A stretch of DNA of 34,262 nt from Nitrospirota bacterium (GTDB lineage Bacteria > Nitrospirota > Thermodesulfovibrionia > Thermodesulfovibrionales > UBA9159), in NCBI GenBank assembly GCA_023382175.1, contig JAMCQB010000152.1, positions 1 to 34,262 of the forward strand, in the 5' to 3' direction. The notes under the pieces are model-generated. The model did no database searches, had not been told where the DNA came from, and worked only from the letters and a program-made list of their open reading frames with translations. Shown one piece after another: positions 1 to 8,406 of this stretch. How positions within the stretch are numbered: position 1 is the stretch's first letter; every line of letters begins with the position of its first letter. Made by a program: the position numbers and the translations under genes.

Positions 1-107
1 ATCGCACCGTCAAAGGCGCACGACTCGCCGCCCCTTGAACGGCATACCCTGTCCTTCTTGTCAGGAGAACAGCCGGATTCCATTAATTTGTCTACATTGG
101 GAATCAT
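1..107 (-). CDS. nifE: NifE, FeMo-cofactor scaffold subunit (N-terminal 35 residues only)
   Basis: NifE pairs with NifN to form the scaffold on which the iron-molybdenum cofactor is finished before insertion into NifDK. Only the start lies in the window; the gene runs off the left edge. The minus frame from ATG at 107 stays open to the edge. It reads MIPNVDKLMESGCSP, a basic linker, then GGESCAFDGA. The Cys-Ala-Phe-Asp-Gly-Ala block is the conserved N-terminal motif of NifE, where the Cys is a cluster ligand. No strong Shine-Dalgarno sequence precedes the ATG, only a purine-rich AAAGAGA. The gene follows nifK on the same strand after 96 bases, giving the usual nifHDKE order. NifN or a NifEN-like paralogue is a remote alternative; position after nifK favours NifE. 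Confidence 0.85.
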   Translation of the reverse strand, partial: MIPNVDKLMESGCSPDKKDRVCRSRGGESCAFDGA

Positions 108-157
108 CGTTTATCTCTTTGCCCATCCATTGACTTCAACTCTCATAACCCTTCCTT

Positions 158-181
158 ACTCCCCTTATCGGGAGGGGGAGT
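158..181. repeat. Short inverted repeat between nifK and nifE
   Basis: ACTCCCC and GGGGAGT are perfect 7-base complements separated by 10 bases. They could fold in the nif transcript just after nifK. There is no T-tract, so a full terminator is unlikely; a processing or stability hairpin, or a small dispersed repeat, fits better. Confidence 0.35.
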
Positions 182-203
182 TATACCCCTCTCCCTCCGT
201 TTC

Positions 204-1709
204 TTACCTGATCACATCGAAACTCGTGGTATCCATCGTCTTCCTGTCCATCTCATCAAGCACCGTGTTCACGATCCAGTTGACCAGGTTGATAACCCCC
301 TGATAGCCGATGACCGGATAGCGGTGCAGATGGTGTCTGTCGAACAGAGGAAACCCGATCCTTACGAGTGGCGTCCCGGTATCTCTCCATAGGAACTTCG
401 CATACGAATTTCCTATGAGCAGGTCAACGGGCTCGGTGAACAGCAGCGACCTCAGATGCCACATATCCTTCCCGGTGTAAACTTTCGCTTCCCGCCCGAA
501 GGGATTTTCACTCAGGATGCTGTTTGCCTCCTCTTCGAACTTCTTGTCGCCGCTGGTGCAGACTATATGCACCGGCATCGCCCCCATCTCGAGGAGGAAA
601 CTCAGCATTCCGAGCAGGATATCCGGGTCCCCCACAAGGGCAACCCGCTTTCCATGAATATAGGGATGGGAGTCGACCATGGCATCCACCGCTCTCCCTC
701 TTTCATCTTCGATCTCTTTGGGAATAGGTTTTCCGGTGATCGTGCTTAGCTCGTCAAAGAACTTATCGGTATCCCTCACTCCAATAAGAGGGAGCACCGC
801 GGTCTTCCGTCCCCACTCCTTGTGGATATATTCCATGGTCTTATTCGTCGAATACTTCTGGAGCGATACCGTGGCCGTTGAGTTGATGGAGTCGGCTGCG
901 TCGGCAAGGGGGGTGCCGCCGGGATAGAGTTTATATTTGCCGGTGTTCGGCGAATCATAGATATCGCTCACGTCAGACAGGAGGGTGAAATCGACCCCCA
1001 TTATTTTGAGGAGCCGTTTTATTTCGTGATAATCTCCCGTATAAGTATCGAATCCCATGACGATGTTGATCTTTCCGTTTGGCTCCCCCTTCTTGCCTGC
1101 GGTCACCGCGGCAAGGATCCCTTTCAGCATATTGTCGTACCCGGTGATATGGGAGCCGACAAAGCTTGGGGTATGGGCGAAGGGCACAGGAAAGTCCTTC
1201 GGGATAATCCCCTTCTCACGCGACGTCCTGATATAGGCATTGAGATCATCACCGATGACCTCTGCCATGCAGGTGGTACAGACGGAGAGCATCTTCGGCT
1301 TGTAGAGCGTATAGGCATTCTCTATGCCCTCCAGCATATTATTCAGTCCGCCGAAGACCGCTGCGTCTTCTGTCATGGACGTCGAGATCGCCGACATCGG
1401 CTCCTTGAAGTGCCTGCTCAGATGGCTCCTGAAATACGCCACGCACCCCTGTGCACCCTGGACAAAGGGCATCGTCCCTTCGAAACCGGAAGAGCAGAAG
1501 ACAGCGCCGAGGGGCTGGCACGCCTTGGCCGGGTTGATCTTGATATGCTGGCGCGCGAAGTTCTTTTCCTTGTATTTCTCTGTTTTTGTCCAGTCAGCTA
1601 TTCTCCGGACCTCCTCAGCAGAGGGACAGTCCTCGAATTCCTTCTTCCTCTCGAACTGATCGAGGTACTCGTGTTCCTGAAAGAGTTCGTTATGGTCTCT
1701 AACTTTCAT
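204..1709 (-). CDS. nifK: Nitrogenase molybdenum-iron protein beta chain
   Basis: NifK is the beta subunit of the alpha2beta2 MoFe protein and supplies half of the P-cluster ligands. The 501-residue product is normal for the shorter NifK forms. The P-cluster cysteines sit in the expected contexts: KACQPLGA, then GAQGCVAYFRSH, then CTTCMAEVIGDD, followed by the SFVGSH serine region. The C-terminal half keeps the family blocks IGVRDTDKFFDEL, ALVGDPD and RIGFPLFDRHHLHR. The ATG at 1709 gives the usual NifK N-terminus. The gene lies 146 bases after the nifD stop, and that gap is filled by an inverted repeat. No frameshift or missing residue was seen. It is expressed from the nifH promoter unless an internal promoter exists. 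Confidence 0.97.
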   Translation of the reverse strand: MKVRDHNELFQEHEYLDQFERKKEFEDCPSAEEVRRIADWTKTEKYKEKNFARQHIKINPAKACQPLGAVFCSSGFEGTMPFVQGAQGCVAYFRSHLSRHFKEPMSAISTSMTEDAAVFGGLNNMLEGIENAYTLYKPKMLSVCTTCMAEVIGDDLNAYIRTSREKGIIPKDFPVPFAHTPSFVGSHITGYDNMLKGILAAVTAGKKGEPNGKINIVMGFDTYTGDYHEIKRLLKIMGVDFTLLSDVSDIYDSPNTGKYKLYPGGTPLADAADSINSTATVSLQKYSTNKTMEYIHKEWGRKTAVLPLIGVRDTDKFFDELSTITGKPIPKEIEDERGRAVDAMVDSHPYIHGKRVALVGDPDILLGMLSFLLEMGAMPVHIVCTSGDKKFEEEANSILSENPFGREAKVYTGKDMWHLRSLLFTEPVDLLIGNSYAKFLWRDTGTPLVRIGFPLFDRHHLHRYPVIGYQGVINLVNWIVNTVLDEMDRKTMDTTSFDVIR

Positions 1710-1733
1710 TTCTGCCTCCGAACGATTATTTTT

Positions 1734-1838
1734 GCCGCAGAGGACACAGAGGTCACAGAGAAAAGATAAACACTTCCGTCTTCTTTATGAGAGGCATCTT
1801 ATGTCTTCCTCCGTGTGCTCTGTGATCTCTGTGGCTGA
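1734..1838. repeat. CACAGAG-type inverted repeat element in the nifD-nifK gap
   Basis: The left arm (1734-1764) carries GCAGAGGACACAGAGGTCAC and a further CAGAG. The right arm (1809-1838) is its approximate complement, built on CTCTGTGATCTCTGTGGC. About 45 bases lie between them. Each arm is itself a loose repeat of CACAGAG. The element fills most of the gap between nifD and nifK, so it would be transcribed as a long imperfect hairpin within the nif message. This style of CACAGAG repeat is dispersed in many environmental bacterial genomes; I know no assigned function. Confidence 0.6.
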
Positions 1839-1855
1839 ATGTTCCTTTCTTTGTT

Positions 1856-2692
1856 TCATTTATTTTTCCGTATTAAATCCCACGTGGGGCTGTTCACGGT
1901 CATGTCCATATCCCGCGCGAATACCGGGAAACCGTCAAAACCGTGGTAAGGGCCCGAGTAGTCCCATGAATGCATCTGCCTGAAGGGCACGCCCATCTTA
2001 TGATAGGAATATTTCTCCTTTATGCCGGACCCGACCATATCGGGCCTCAGCCTCCGCGTGAACTCTTCCAGTTCATAGAGCGTGGCGTCATCCATGATGA
2101 CTGCTCCCTCTTTCATCTCAGGATATGTTCTCTTGTAGTCGTCGCTGTGGCCGAACTCATAGCCCGAGGCGACCACCTCCATGCCGAGGTCTTCATAGGC
2201 CCCGATAGTGTGCCTCGGTCTCAGGCCTCCCACATAGAGCATCACCTTCTTGCCCTCAAGTCTCGGTCTGTAGTGCGCGACGATCTCGTCCATCTCCGGC
2301 TTGTATTTCTCTATCATCTGTTCCGCCTTCTCCTTGATTGTATCGTCGAAGTAGGATGCGATCTTTCTCAGGCTCTGATATATCTTCGTCGGGCCGAAGA
2401 AATTGAACTCGACCCACGGTATGCCGTACTGCTCTTCCATATGCCGGCAAATATAGTTCATGGAACGGTAACAGTGGATGAGGTTCAGTTTCGCCTTATG
2501 GGCAATTCCCAGTTCATTAATGGATGCATCACCCGTCCACTGCGCGATCACCCGGAGCCCCATCTCTTCGAGGATCTTCCGTGATGCCCAGGCATCGCCT
2601 CCGATGTTGTAATCGCCGATCAGCGCCACGTCATAGGGAGTCGTTTTTTTCGAGCTTGCCTTTGCCGAGGATATGGTCCCTGATCGTATCAT
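1856..2692 (-). CDS. nifD: Nitrogenase MoFe protein alpha chain, C-terminal part (frame-broken)
   Basis: This is the second half of nifD. Homology starts around 2644 with [20 protein letters not shown]; the bases from 2645 to 2692 belong to the other frame of the same gene. The FeMo-cofactor ligands are both present: Cys in [12 protein letters not shown] (Cys275 of Azotobacter NifD) and His in [13 protein letters not shown] (His442). The cofactor-pocket arginine lies in VGGLRPRH. The sequence has no other lesion down to the natural stop. Joining the two parts by ignoring one A in the run at 2644-2650 restores a continuous reading from 3284 to 1856 of about 475 residues, a normal NifD length. 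As written, this piece alone could not make active protein. A sequencing or assembly error is the simplest reading. Confidence 0.9.
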   Translation of the reverse strand: MIRSGTISSAKASSKKTTPYDVALIGDYNIGGDAWASRKILEEMGLRVIAQWTGDASINELGIAHKAKLNLIHCYRSMNYICRHMEEQYGIPWVEFNFFGPTKIYQSLRKIASYFDDTIKEKAEQMIEKYKPEMDEIVAHYRPRLEGKKVMLYVGGLRPRHTIGAYEDLGMEVVASGYEFGHSDDYKRTYPEMKEGAVIMDDATLYELEEFTRRLRPDMVGSGIKEKYSYHKMGVPFRQMHSWDYSGPYHGFDGFPVFARDMDMTVNSPTWDLIRKNK

Positions 2693-3284
2693 TGGCGATG
2701 TGATGGCCGAGGGACTGGCTCACTCCCCTGAAACCTTCGCACCTTACGGGCACGATGGGGATTCCCATCTCCTTTGAGGCCTTCTTTGAGACGGCCTCGA
2801 TATCGTCTCCAATCAGACCTACGGGGCATTCCGAGAGTATGCCCATGCTTTTGGCCAGGGGGAAGAGTTCTTGCAGCTCCTGAAGGGCCGCGGCAAGATT
2901 CTTGTCGCCACCGTAGACAATGTCCCTTTCCTGGAAGTCCGTTGTGATATGCATCGTGCCGAAGGTATCGACACCTGTCTGCCCGTTGTAGTAATTTCTC
3001 CTCGACCACCAACTGTACTGGCCGCAGCCTACCGGCCCGTGGCTTATGGTGACCTGGTCTTTCACCGGCCCCCAGACAACGCCCTTGGCGCCGGCATATG
3101 CGCAGCCTCTTACCGTCATGACGCCGGGCCGCGATTTTACATTGGACTTCACCTGGCAGGCGCTGCACTGCCCTGAGGGATCATTGGCGGTCAAATGTTT
3201 GGCCCTGTCTTTCTTTGTTTTTTCCGGATAAAGGTCCAGAACTTCCTCGATCATTTTTTGTGTATCTTTTATGGCCGTGCTCAT
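2631..3284 (-). CDS. nifD: Nitrogenase MoFe protein alpha chain, N-terminal part (frame-broken)
   Basis: This is the first half of nifD, stopping at 2631 after [12 protein letters not shown]. The ATG at 3284 is chosen because AAGGAGGAG lies just upstream; an in-frame start 7 codons earlier lacks such a site. P-cluster cysteines are present in [25 protein letters not shown] and [11 protein letters not shown]. Other NifD signatures are [14 protein letters not shown] and [19 protein letters not shown]. The reading leaves the NifD frame exactly at the A7 run, after which the conserved KTTPYDV continues in the +1 frame. nifH ends 55 bases upstream, with a heptad repeat in the gap. No nifI (glnB-like) genes lie between nifH and nifD, unlike the arrangement in methanogens and several anaerobes. 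Confidence 0.93.
   Translation of the reverse strand: MSTAIKDTQKMIEEVLDLYPEKTKKDRAKHLTANDPSGQCSACQVKSNVKSRPGVMTVRGCAYAGAKGVVWGPVKDQVTISHGPVGCGQYSWWSRRNYYNGQTGVDTFGTMHITTDFQERDIVYGGDKNLAAALQELQELFPLAKSMGILSECPVGLIGDDIEAVSKKASKEMGIPIVPVRCEGFRGVSQSLGHHIANDTIRDHILGKGKLEKNDSL
2644..2650 (-). other. Homopolymer A7 where the nifD frame breaks
   Basis: On the coding strand the run reads CTC GAA AAA AAC GAC in the upstream frame. Six A instead of seven would give L-E-K-T-T-P-Y-D-V and an intact NifD. The codons GAA AAA AAC contain A_AAA_AAC, a classical -1 slippery heptamer. The repair needs +1 (or -2), however, and the -1 frame ends after seven codons, so ordinary -1 frameshifting would not rescue the protein. 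Confidence 0.85.
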
Positions 3285-3305
3285 GTCTCCTCCTTTTCCT
3301 TGCAC

Positions 3306-3333
3306 TCGTTACCCGTTACGCGTAACGCGTTAC
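3306..3333. repeat. Four-heptad GTNAC repeat downstream of nifH
   Basis: Four consecutive 7-base units read TCGTTAC, CCGTTAC, GCGTAAC and GCGTTAC, sharing the form NNGTNAC. GAGTCTC follows, then the nifH stop at 3342-3340. A second copy with the same unit number lies at 14605-14632. Because GTTAC and GTAAC are complementary, the array is partly self-complementary. Confidence 0.7.
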
Positions 3334-3339
3334 GAGTCT

Positions 3340-4568
<1,229 letters not shown>

Positions 4569-5162
4569 CTATTGTTTAAGAGCCTTCGCTATGTTGCCTC
4601 TGACCTCTTCGGTCCCCTCCCCGAGGGCGCTGCTCAAGCTTCTTGCAAGGCTGAGAAAGCTCCGGTCATCGAGCTTTATCTTCTTTGTGATGCTGTTCTG
4701 GTAGAGATTCTTACCTTCCGGCGAGAGGAGGCTTACATCAAAGGCAACTTCAGCAAAAGAAAGATCGCCTTCGTCTGACCTCTCGAATCGTTTCAGGTTT
4801 ATCTTCAGGGAATAGGAACCACTGGGTGCAAAATTGGATGTCCCCACATCTTTAAAGAGAGCGGAGGAGAGGGAATCCTTGAACGCCTCCCGAACCATCT
4901 CATCAGGGGGCGAATCCCACTTTGCATAGCGTGATATGGCAAGCTGGTACGGTGAAGTCCTGTAAGCTATGTATGGCTGTGTGAGGTACCGGGGAGAACT
5001 GACAAGAACTGCTACGGTCGCGTCTGAAAATCCCCCCATTCCCCCTTTACTCAAGGGGGGCGAGGGGGGATTGGGCATATTAAGACTGTATATCTTTGTC
5101 TCCGGCATGGCGCATGATGCCAGAAATACGATGAGCAGGAGACCTATAATTCTTTTCTGCAT
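4569..5162 (-). CDS. ABC-type transport auxiliary lipoprotein (PqiC/MCE-associated)
   Basis: This is the last gene of the mla operon and encodes a 197-residue lipoprotein. The signal peptide ends in the lipobox LASC, so the mature protein should be acylated at Cys17. The body resembles the ABC transport auxiliary family (PF03886, PqiC-like): KIYSLNMP near the start, then AVLVSSPRYLTQPYIAYRT, then SRYAKWDSPPDEMVREAF. Such proteins accompany MCE transporters and are thought to help bridge to the outer membrane. The ATG directly follows the mlaD stop, with AAGGAGGAG inside the end of mlaD. Oddly, residues about 31-45 (NPPSPPLSKGGMGGF) are encoded by a palindromic repeat lying within the gene. 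The repeat keeps the frame and falls between the N-terminal strand and the main domain. Confidence 0.82.
   Translation of the reverse strand: MQKRIIGLLLIVFLASCAMPETKIYSLNMPNPPSPPLSKGGMGGFSDATVAVLVSSPRYLTQPYIAYRTSPYQLAISRYAKWDSPPDEMVREAFKDSLSSALFKDVGTSNFAPSGSYSLKINLKRFERSDEGDLSFAEVAFDVSLLSPEGKNLYQNSITKKIKLDDRSFLSLARSLSSALGEGTEEVRGNIAKALKQ
5029..5072. repeat. In-frame palindromic repeat (CCCCCC/GGGGGG type) within the lipoprotein gene
   Basis: The plus strand reads ATCCCCCCATTCCCCC, a short centre, then AAGGGGGGCGAGGGGGGAT, an imperfect inverted repeat of about 44 bases. Translated on the minus strand it gives NPPSPPLSKGGMGGF. Peptides of the form NPPxPPLxKGGxGGF are familiar from dispersed repeats that insert into reading frames in many bacteria. 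Confidence 0.7.
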
Positions 5163-6074
5163 TTACTCCTCCTTTCCCTGTCCTTCCTTATAAACGACAC
5201 TCCATGGTTTACTCTTTATCTCCTGGAGGGCGTCGCGGAGATCCTCCGTGGTCCTGTTCAGCGTGTTAAGGAGAATATCAAGGTTCTGTGACTGACGGTC
5301 GATGGCCCTGTCTGCGGTTTTTATGGTGGCATCCGCGCTCTTTGCGGCCGCCTCTATGGTCCTGATCATGTCTCCCGCCTTCTCCACACCTTCTCTCGCC
5401 CTCCTGATAAGCTGGGAAACCTCTGCTTTGTTATCCTTCACAAGTCCCTCTACCTCATTGAGTGCAAGTTCGAGCTTTGCTGTGGTTCCCTTCAGAGCAG
5501 ATGCAACCTTGTCAAGGTTTGATGAACCAGAGACAATGGCGGAATTTGCATTCTTCAGAAGACTCTCTATCTCCTTTATATTCCTCTCGCTGAAGATCAT
5601 ATCGATATCCTTGATGAGGCCGTCCACTGACTGTGAAATGCTGTCAAGCCTCGCCATAAGCACGGCAAACTGCACCTGCTCGTCAGCAGGGATAGTATCC
5701 CCTGCCTTAAACTGCTCTTTGGTCGTCTTGTCTATGGAAAAGAGGAGATAGATATCCCCCACAAAGCCGACCTGTGTAATGGATGCCTTTGTCCCTTTAT
5801 AAAGGACAGTACCTTTCTTTATCCCAACCTTTATGGTGACCGGTTCTCCGGGAGCAGTGGGCGGGGTGATGCTCAGTACTCTTCCGACCCTCACGCCTCC
5901 CAGCTTGACCTGCGCCCCCTCATCAACACCGGCAGCATTCATCACCTTCACATAGTAAAAGTCGAGTTTTTCGAAGACCTGGCTTCCCCCGATGAGGATA
6001 ACGAATCCGCTCAGGATGAGGAAGGATGCTACGATGATGACACCTGCCTTAATTTCTTCCTTTAGATATGCCAC
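5163..6074 (-). CDS. mlaD: MlaD/MCE-domain lipid-binding protein
   Basis: MlaD-type proteins are anchored in the inner membrane, form hexameric rings in the periplasm and pass phospholipids to or from the MlaE permease. The 303-residue product has an N-terminal membrane segment (AGVIIVASFLILSGFVILIGG). The MCE domain follows at about residues 35-115 (FYYVKVMNAAGVDEGAQVKLGGVRVGRV, TKASITQVGFVGDIYLLFS). The rest is a long helical tail rich in Ala, Asp and Lys. That tail is longer than in E. coli MlaD (about 180 residues) and is like the extended MCE proteins of other phyla. The start is GTG at 6074, preceded by GGAGGAGCG. It lies 11 bases after mlaF and abuts the lipoprotein gene. Confidence 0.92.
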   Translation of the reverse strand: MAYLKEEIKAGVIIVASFLILSGFVILIGGSQVFEKLDFYYVKVMNAAGVDEGAQVKLGGVRVGRVLSITPPTAPGEPVTIKVGIKKGTVLYKGTKASITQVGFVGDIYLLFSIDKTTKEQFKAGDTIPADEQVQFAVLMARLDSISQSVDGLIKDIDMIFSERNIKEIESLLKNANSAIVSGSSNLDKVASALKGTTAKLELALNEVEGLVKDNKAEVSQLIRRAREGVEKAGDMIRTIEAAAKSADATIKTADRAIDRQSQNLDILLNTLNRTTEDLRDALQEIKSKPWSVVYKEGQGKEE

Positions 6075-6085
6075 CGCTCCTCCGT

Positions 6086-6871
6086 TCAGTTCCCTGCGAT
6101 GAACCTGAAATAATCCGCAGGGGAATAGGTTTCCTCCTCCGGTTTCCTTTCAAGGAACATCCTGATCCTGGGGTGGTCCGACGCCCTAAGGCCATCAAGG
6201 GGCCCTGCAAAGAGCACCTCGCCCAAGTCAAGCATAATAACACAATCCGCAATGGTGAATATACTGGCAAGTTCATGGGTCACCACGACGATGGTCATCT
6301 TGAACACATTCCTGAGTTTTATGATCAGTTCATCAAGTCCTGCCGCGGTCACCGGATCAAGCCCTGCTGAGGGCTCGTCAAAGAAGAGGAACTCGGGGTC
6401 CAGGGCCATGGCCCGGGCGATCCCGGCCCGCTTTTTCATGCCGCCGGAGAGCTGGGAAGGGTAGAAATTCTCAAAGCCCGAGAGGCCCACCAGGTCGAGC
6501 TTCATGCGCACCATGATCTGGATGGTGGGCTCCTCCAGTTTGGTATGCTCCCGTATGGGGAGTGCCACATTGTCTGCCAGGGTCATGGAATTAAGGAGTG
6601 CCGCACCCTGGAACAGTATCCCCATCTTTTTCCGCACCTCGTTGAATTCATCCTCGCTCATCACCGTGGTATCCTTTCCGTTGATAAGGATATTCCCCGA
6701 AGTCGGTTTCAGGAGGCCGATGAGGTGTTTCAGAAGTGTGCTTTTGCCGCAGCCGCTCCCCCCAAGGATGACCGTTGTCTTTCCCCTGGGGATCCCGAAG
6801 GATATCCCTTTGAGGATTACCCTGTCCCCGTAGTGGGTTACCAAGTCTGTGACTTCTATCGCCTTTTCCAT
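6086..6871 (-). CDS. mlaF: Phospholipid ABC transporter ATP-binding protein MlaF
   Basis: MlaF is the cytoplasmic ATPase that powers MlaE. The 261-residue product has Walker A GGSGCGKST (residues 37-45), Q-loop ILFQGAALLNSMT, signature LSGGMKKRAG (141-150), Walker B FLFFDEPSAGLDP and an H-loop in VVVTHELAS. The 'MKKRAGIARA' after LSGG is typical of the Mla/Ttg2/Mkl subfamily. In E. coli the STAS protein MlaB binds MlaF and is needed for its activity; here a STAS gene lies just upstream of mlaE. The ATG follows the mlaE stop with no gap, so translation is probably coupled. Confidence 0.95.
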   Translation of the reverse strand: MEKAIEVTDLVTHYGDRVILKGISFGIPRGKTTVILGGSGCGKSTLLKHLIGLLKPTSGNILINGKDTTVMSEDEFNEVRKKMGILFQGAALLNSMTLADNVALPIREHTKLEEPTIQIMVRMKLDLVGLSGFENFYPSQLSGGMKKRAGIARAMALDPEFLFFDEPSAGLDPVTAAGLDELIIKLRNVFKMTIVVVTHELASIFTIADCVIMLDLGEVLFAGPLDGLRASDHPRIRMFLERKPEEETYSPADYFRFIAGN

Positions 6872-7678
6872 TTATGTGAAATAATAAAACAACGTGGTGA
6901 AGAAGAGGTCAAAGACGATGACAAGGAAAATGGATGCCACCACCGATGCAGTGGTCCGCCTTCCCACTTCTTCCGCGCCTCCCTCCACCTTGAATCCCTG
7001 GTAGGCGCCGACCACGGTTATCACAACGCCGAAGGCCCACGCCTTCACCAGTCCCGTCATGACGTCCTTTATGAGCAGTGAGTTTACGGTCTGCTGAAAA
7101 TAGTTGTAGGGGTTGATATCCAAGGCCGCTTTCGAAAGGAGAAGCCCTCCCAGGATGCCGATGAAATCAGAGAAGATGGTGAGGGCAGGGAGCATGATCA
7201 TAAGGGCGATGAGCTTCGGCGCCACCAGGAACCTTACGGGATTAATCCCCATGCTCACAAGGGCATCCACCTCCTCTGCCGCTTTCATGGAGCCGATCTC
7301 TGCTGCAAAGGCGGAGCCGCTCCTGCCCGCCACAATGATTGCGGTGAGGATAGGGCCCAGTTCTCTGGTGATGGAGACCCCCACGAGGTTCGCAACATAG
7401 ATCAGCGCCCCGACCTTTCTCAGCTGGTAGGCTGCCTGGAGGGCCAGGATTATTCCCACAAAGAAAGAGATGACCGCAACAATGGGGACAGAATTGTATC
7501 CGGTCTTGACCATCTCGGATATGCTCGCCCTGACCCGTATGGGCTTGCCCTTGAAGGGCGAAAGGAAGGTCCAGTAAAAGGTGTTGTTGATGAGCAGCGC
7601 CGCGTCGTGAAGATTTTTGAGGAAGGATACTGTCCGTCTGCCGATGAAACCGAAGAGACTTTCAGCGGTTACAGGCAT
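6872..7678 (-). CDS. mlaE: Phospholipid ABC transporter permease MlaE
   Basis: MlaE is the inner-membrane permease of the MCE-type lipid transporter. The 268-residue product shows the family core: VPIVAVISFFVGIILALQAAYQL, then ELGPILTAIIVAGRSGSAFAAEIGSMKAAEEVDAL, then GVVITVVGAYQGF and the ending VFDLFFTTLFYYF. Five to six membrane segments are visible. The start overlaps the end of the upstream STAS gene by 17 bases and its stop abuts mlaF, so the three are tightly coupled. E. coli also has mlaC (periplasmic carrier) and mlaA (outer membrane); neither is present in this window. Confidence 0.95.
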   Translation of the reverse strand: MPVTAESLFGFIGRRTVSFLKNLHDAALLINNTFYWTFLSPFKGKPIRVRASISEMVKTGYNSVPIVAVISFFVGIILALQAAYQLRKVGALIYVANLVGVSITRELGPILTAIIVAGRSGSAFAAEIGSMKAAEEVDALVSMGINPVRFLVAPKLIALMIMLPALTIFSDFIGILGGLLLSKAALDINPYNYFQQTVNSLLIKDVMTGLVKAWAFGVVITVVGAYQGFKVEGGAEEVGRRTTASVVASIFLVIVFDLFFTTLFYYFT

Positions 7679-7991
7679 CGTTCATTGTCCCGTATATCTC
7701 GAAGACCTTGTCCAGCTTTGCAAAGCAGAATATCTCCATGATCCGTTCGGGGATGCCGACGAATTTCAGTTTCCCGCCATAGGTCATCATACCCTTCAGC
7801 CCCTCCACAAAGGTCGCGATCCCTGAACTGTCGATATACGAAACCCCCCTGAAATCAACAAAGAGCGGCGTCACTTTTTTCTGCACCAGGAACATCAGTT
7901 CCTTTCTCAGTTCAGGGGATGAATGCATATCGATGTCCCCTGAAAGGGCGATTACCTTCAGCCCTTTATTGTCCGCGATCTCGATCTTCAT
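7662..7991 (-). CDS. STAS-domain protein, anti-sigma-factor antagonist or MlaB-like
   Basis: This 109-residue protein is a single STAS domain. The start at 7991 (MKIEIADNKGLKVI) is chosen because AGGAGAGAAGAGG precedes it; the frame is open 25 codons further, but that extension has no domain character. The block FRGVSYIDSSGIATFVEGL keeps the Asp-Ser-Ser-Gly motif, in which the first Ser is the phosphorylation site of SpoIIAA/RsbV. E. coli MlaB has Thr-Gly-Gly there. The end (KLDKVFEIYG) is also like both groups. It lies between a serine-kinase gene (26-base overlap) and mlaE (17-base overlap). It may act as an RsbV-like antagonist, as MlaB on MlaF, or as both; the neighbours favour a switchable MlaB. 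Confidence 0.9.
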   Translation of the reverse strand: MKIEIADNKGLKVIALSGDIDMHSSPELRKELMFLVQKKVTPLFVDFRGVSYIDSSGIATFVEGLKGMMTYGGKLKFVGIPERIMEIFCFAKLDKVFEIYGTMNDACNR

Positions 7992-8400
7992 CCTCTTCTC
8001 TCCTATGGCGTATGAGCCTGAGCCTGTTGCCCTTCTTCTTTCTTTGATCAAAGGCAAAGACATCAAATGTCCGCCTGATGAAATGGACGCCGAGCCCGCC
8101 CGGTCTCACGTCATCAAGGCTTCTGCCCTCGATGGATTCGGGCCGGGCCTTGATGCCGCTGTCCTCGATCACCACCTCGAAGGCCTTCCTGATAAAGAAT
8201 TTTACAACAATCTTCCGGCCCGTGTCTCCCCTGTACGCGTACTTCATAACATTGGAGCACGCCTCATCAACTGCCAGCTTCACATCCTCCCTTGCCCGGT
8301 CCGCCATGCCGTAGATGTCGGCCATGGTCGCGGTAACCGAGCGGATCACTGAAAGATACCTGGGGTGAGAAGGAATGGTGATCACGGCGAACTCCTTCAT
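7966..8400 (-). CDS. Anti-sigma-type serine kinase (RsbW/SpoIIAB-like HATPase)
   Basis: Proteins of this family phosphorylate a STAS partner and often bind a sigma factor. The 144-residue product is a compact GHKL ATPase. The N-box is in AVDEACSNVMKYAY, the G1 box in IEDSGIKARPES and the G2 box in RPGGLGVHFIRRTFD. The C-terminal tail is rich in charged residues and overlaps the STAS gene by 26 bases. It sits 6 bases after the phosphatase gene. In classical systems a sigma-factor gene follows the STAS/kinase pair; here the mla genes follow instead. The ATG has only a weak upstream site (GGGGAACATG), which may mean coupling to the phosphatase gene. Confidence 0.9.
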   Translation of the reverse strand: MKEFAVITIPSHPRYLSVIRSVTATMADIYGMADRAREDVKLAVDEACSNVMKYAYRGDTGRKIVVKFFIRKAFEVVIEDSGIKARPESIEGRSLDDVRPGGLGVHFIRRTFDVFAFDQRKKKGNRLRLIRHRREEDEDRDRGQ

Positions 8401-8406
8401 CTTACG

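Noticed and set aside
58-303. Plus-strand open frame of 81 codons at the left end
   Set aside because: It lies opposite the start of nifE and the end of nifK and has no family likeness; the minus-strand NifE motif CAFDGA explains the region.
1026-1769. Plus-strand frame of 247 codons opposite nifK
   Set aside because: nifK is complete on the other strand; this frame has no recognisable domain.
2644-2656. A_AAA_AAC as a programmed -1 frameshift site in nifD
   Set aside because: The repair needs +1 or -2. The -1 frame stops after seven codons, so ordinary -1 slippage would not make NifD.
3306-3333. CRISPR array
   Set aside because: Units are only seven bases with no spacers; it is a simple heptad repeat.
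7966-8400. Possibility that the kinase gene is an anti-sigma factor with its sigma factor in the window
   Set aside because: No sigma-factor gene is present in the window; the next genes are STAS and mla. The sigma partner, if any, must be elsewhere.
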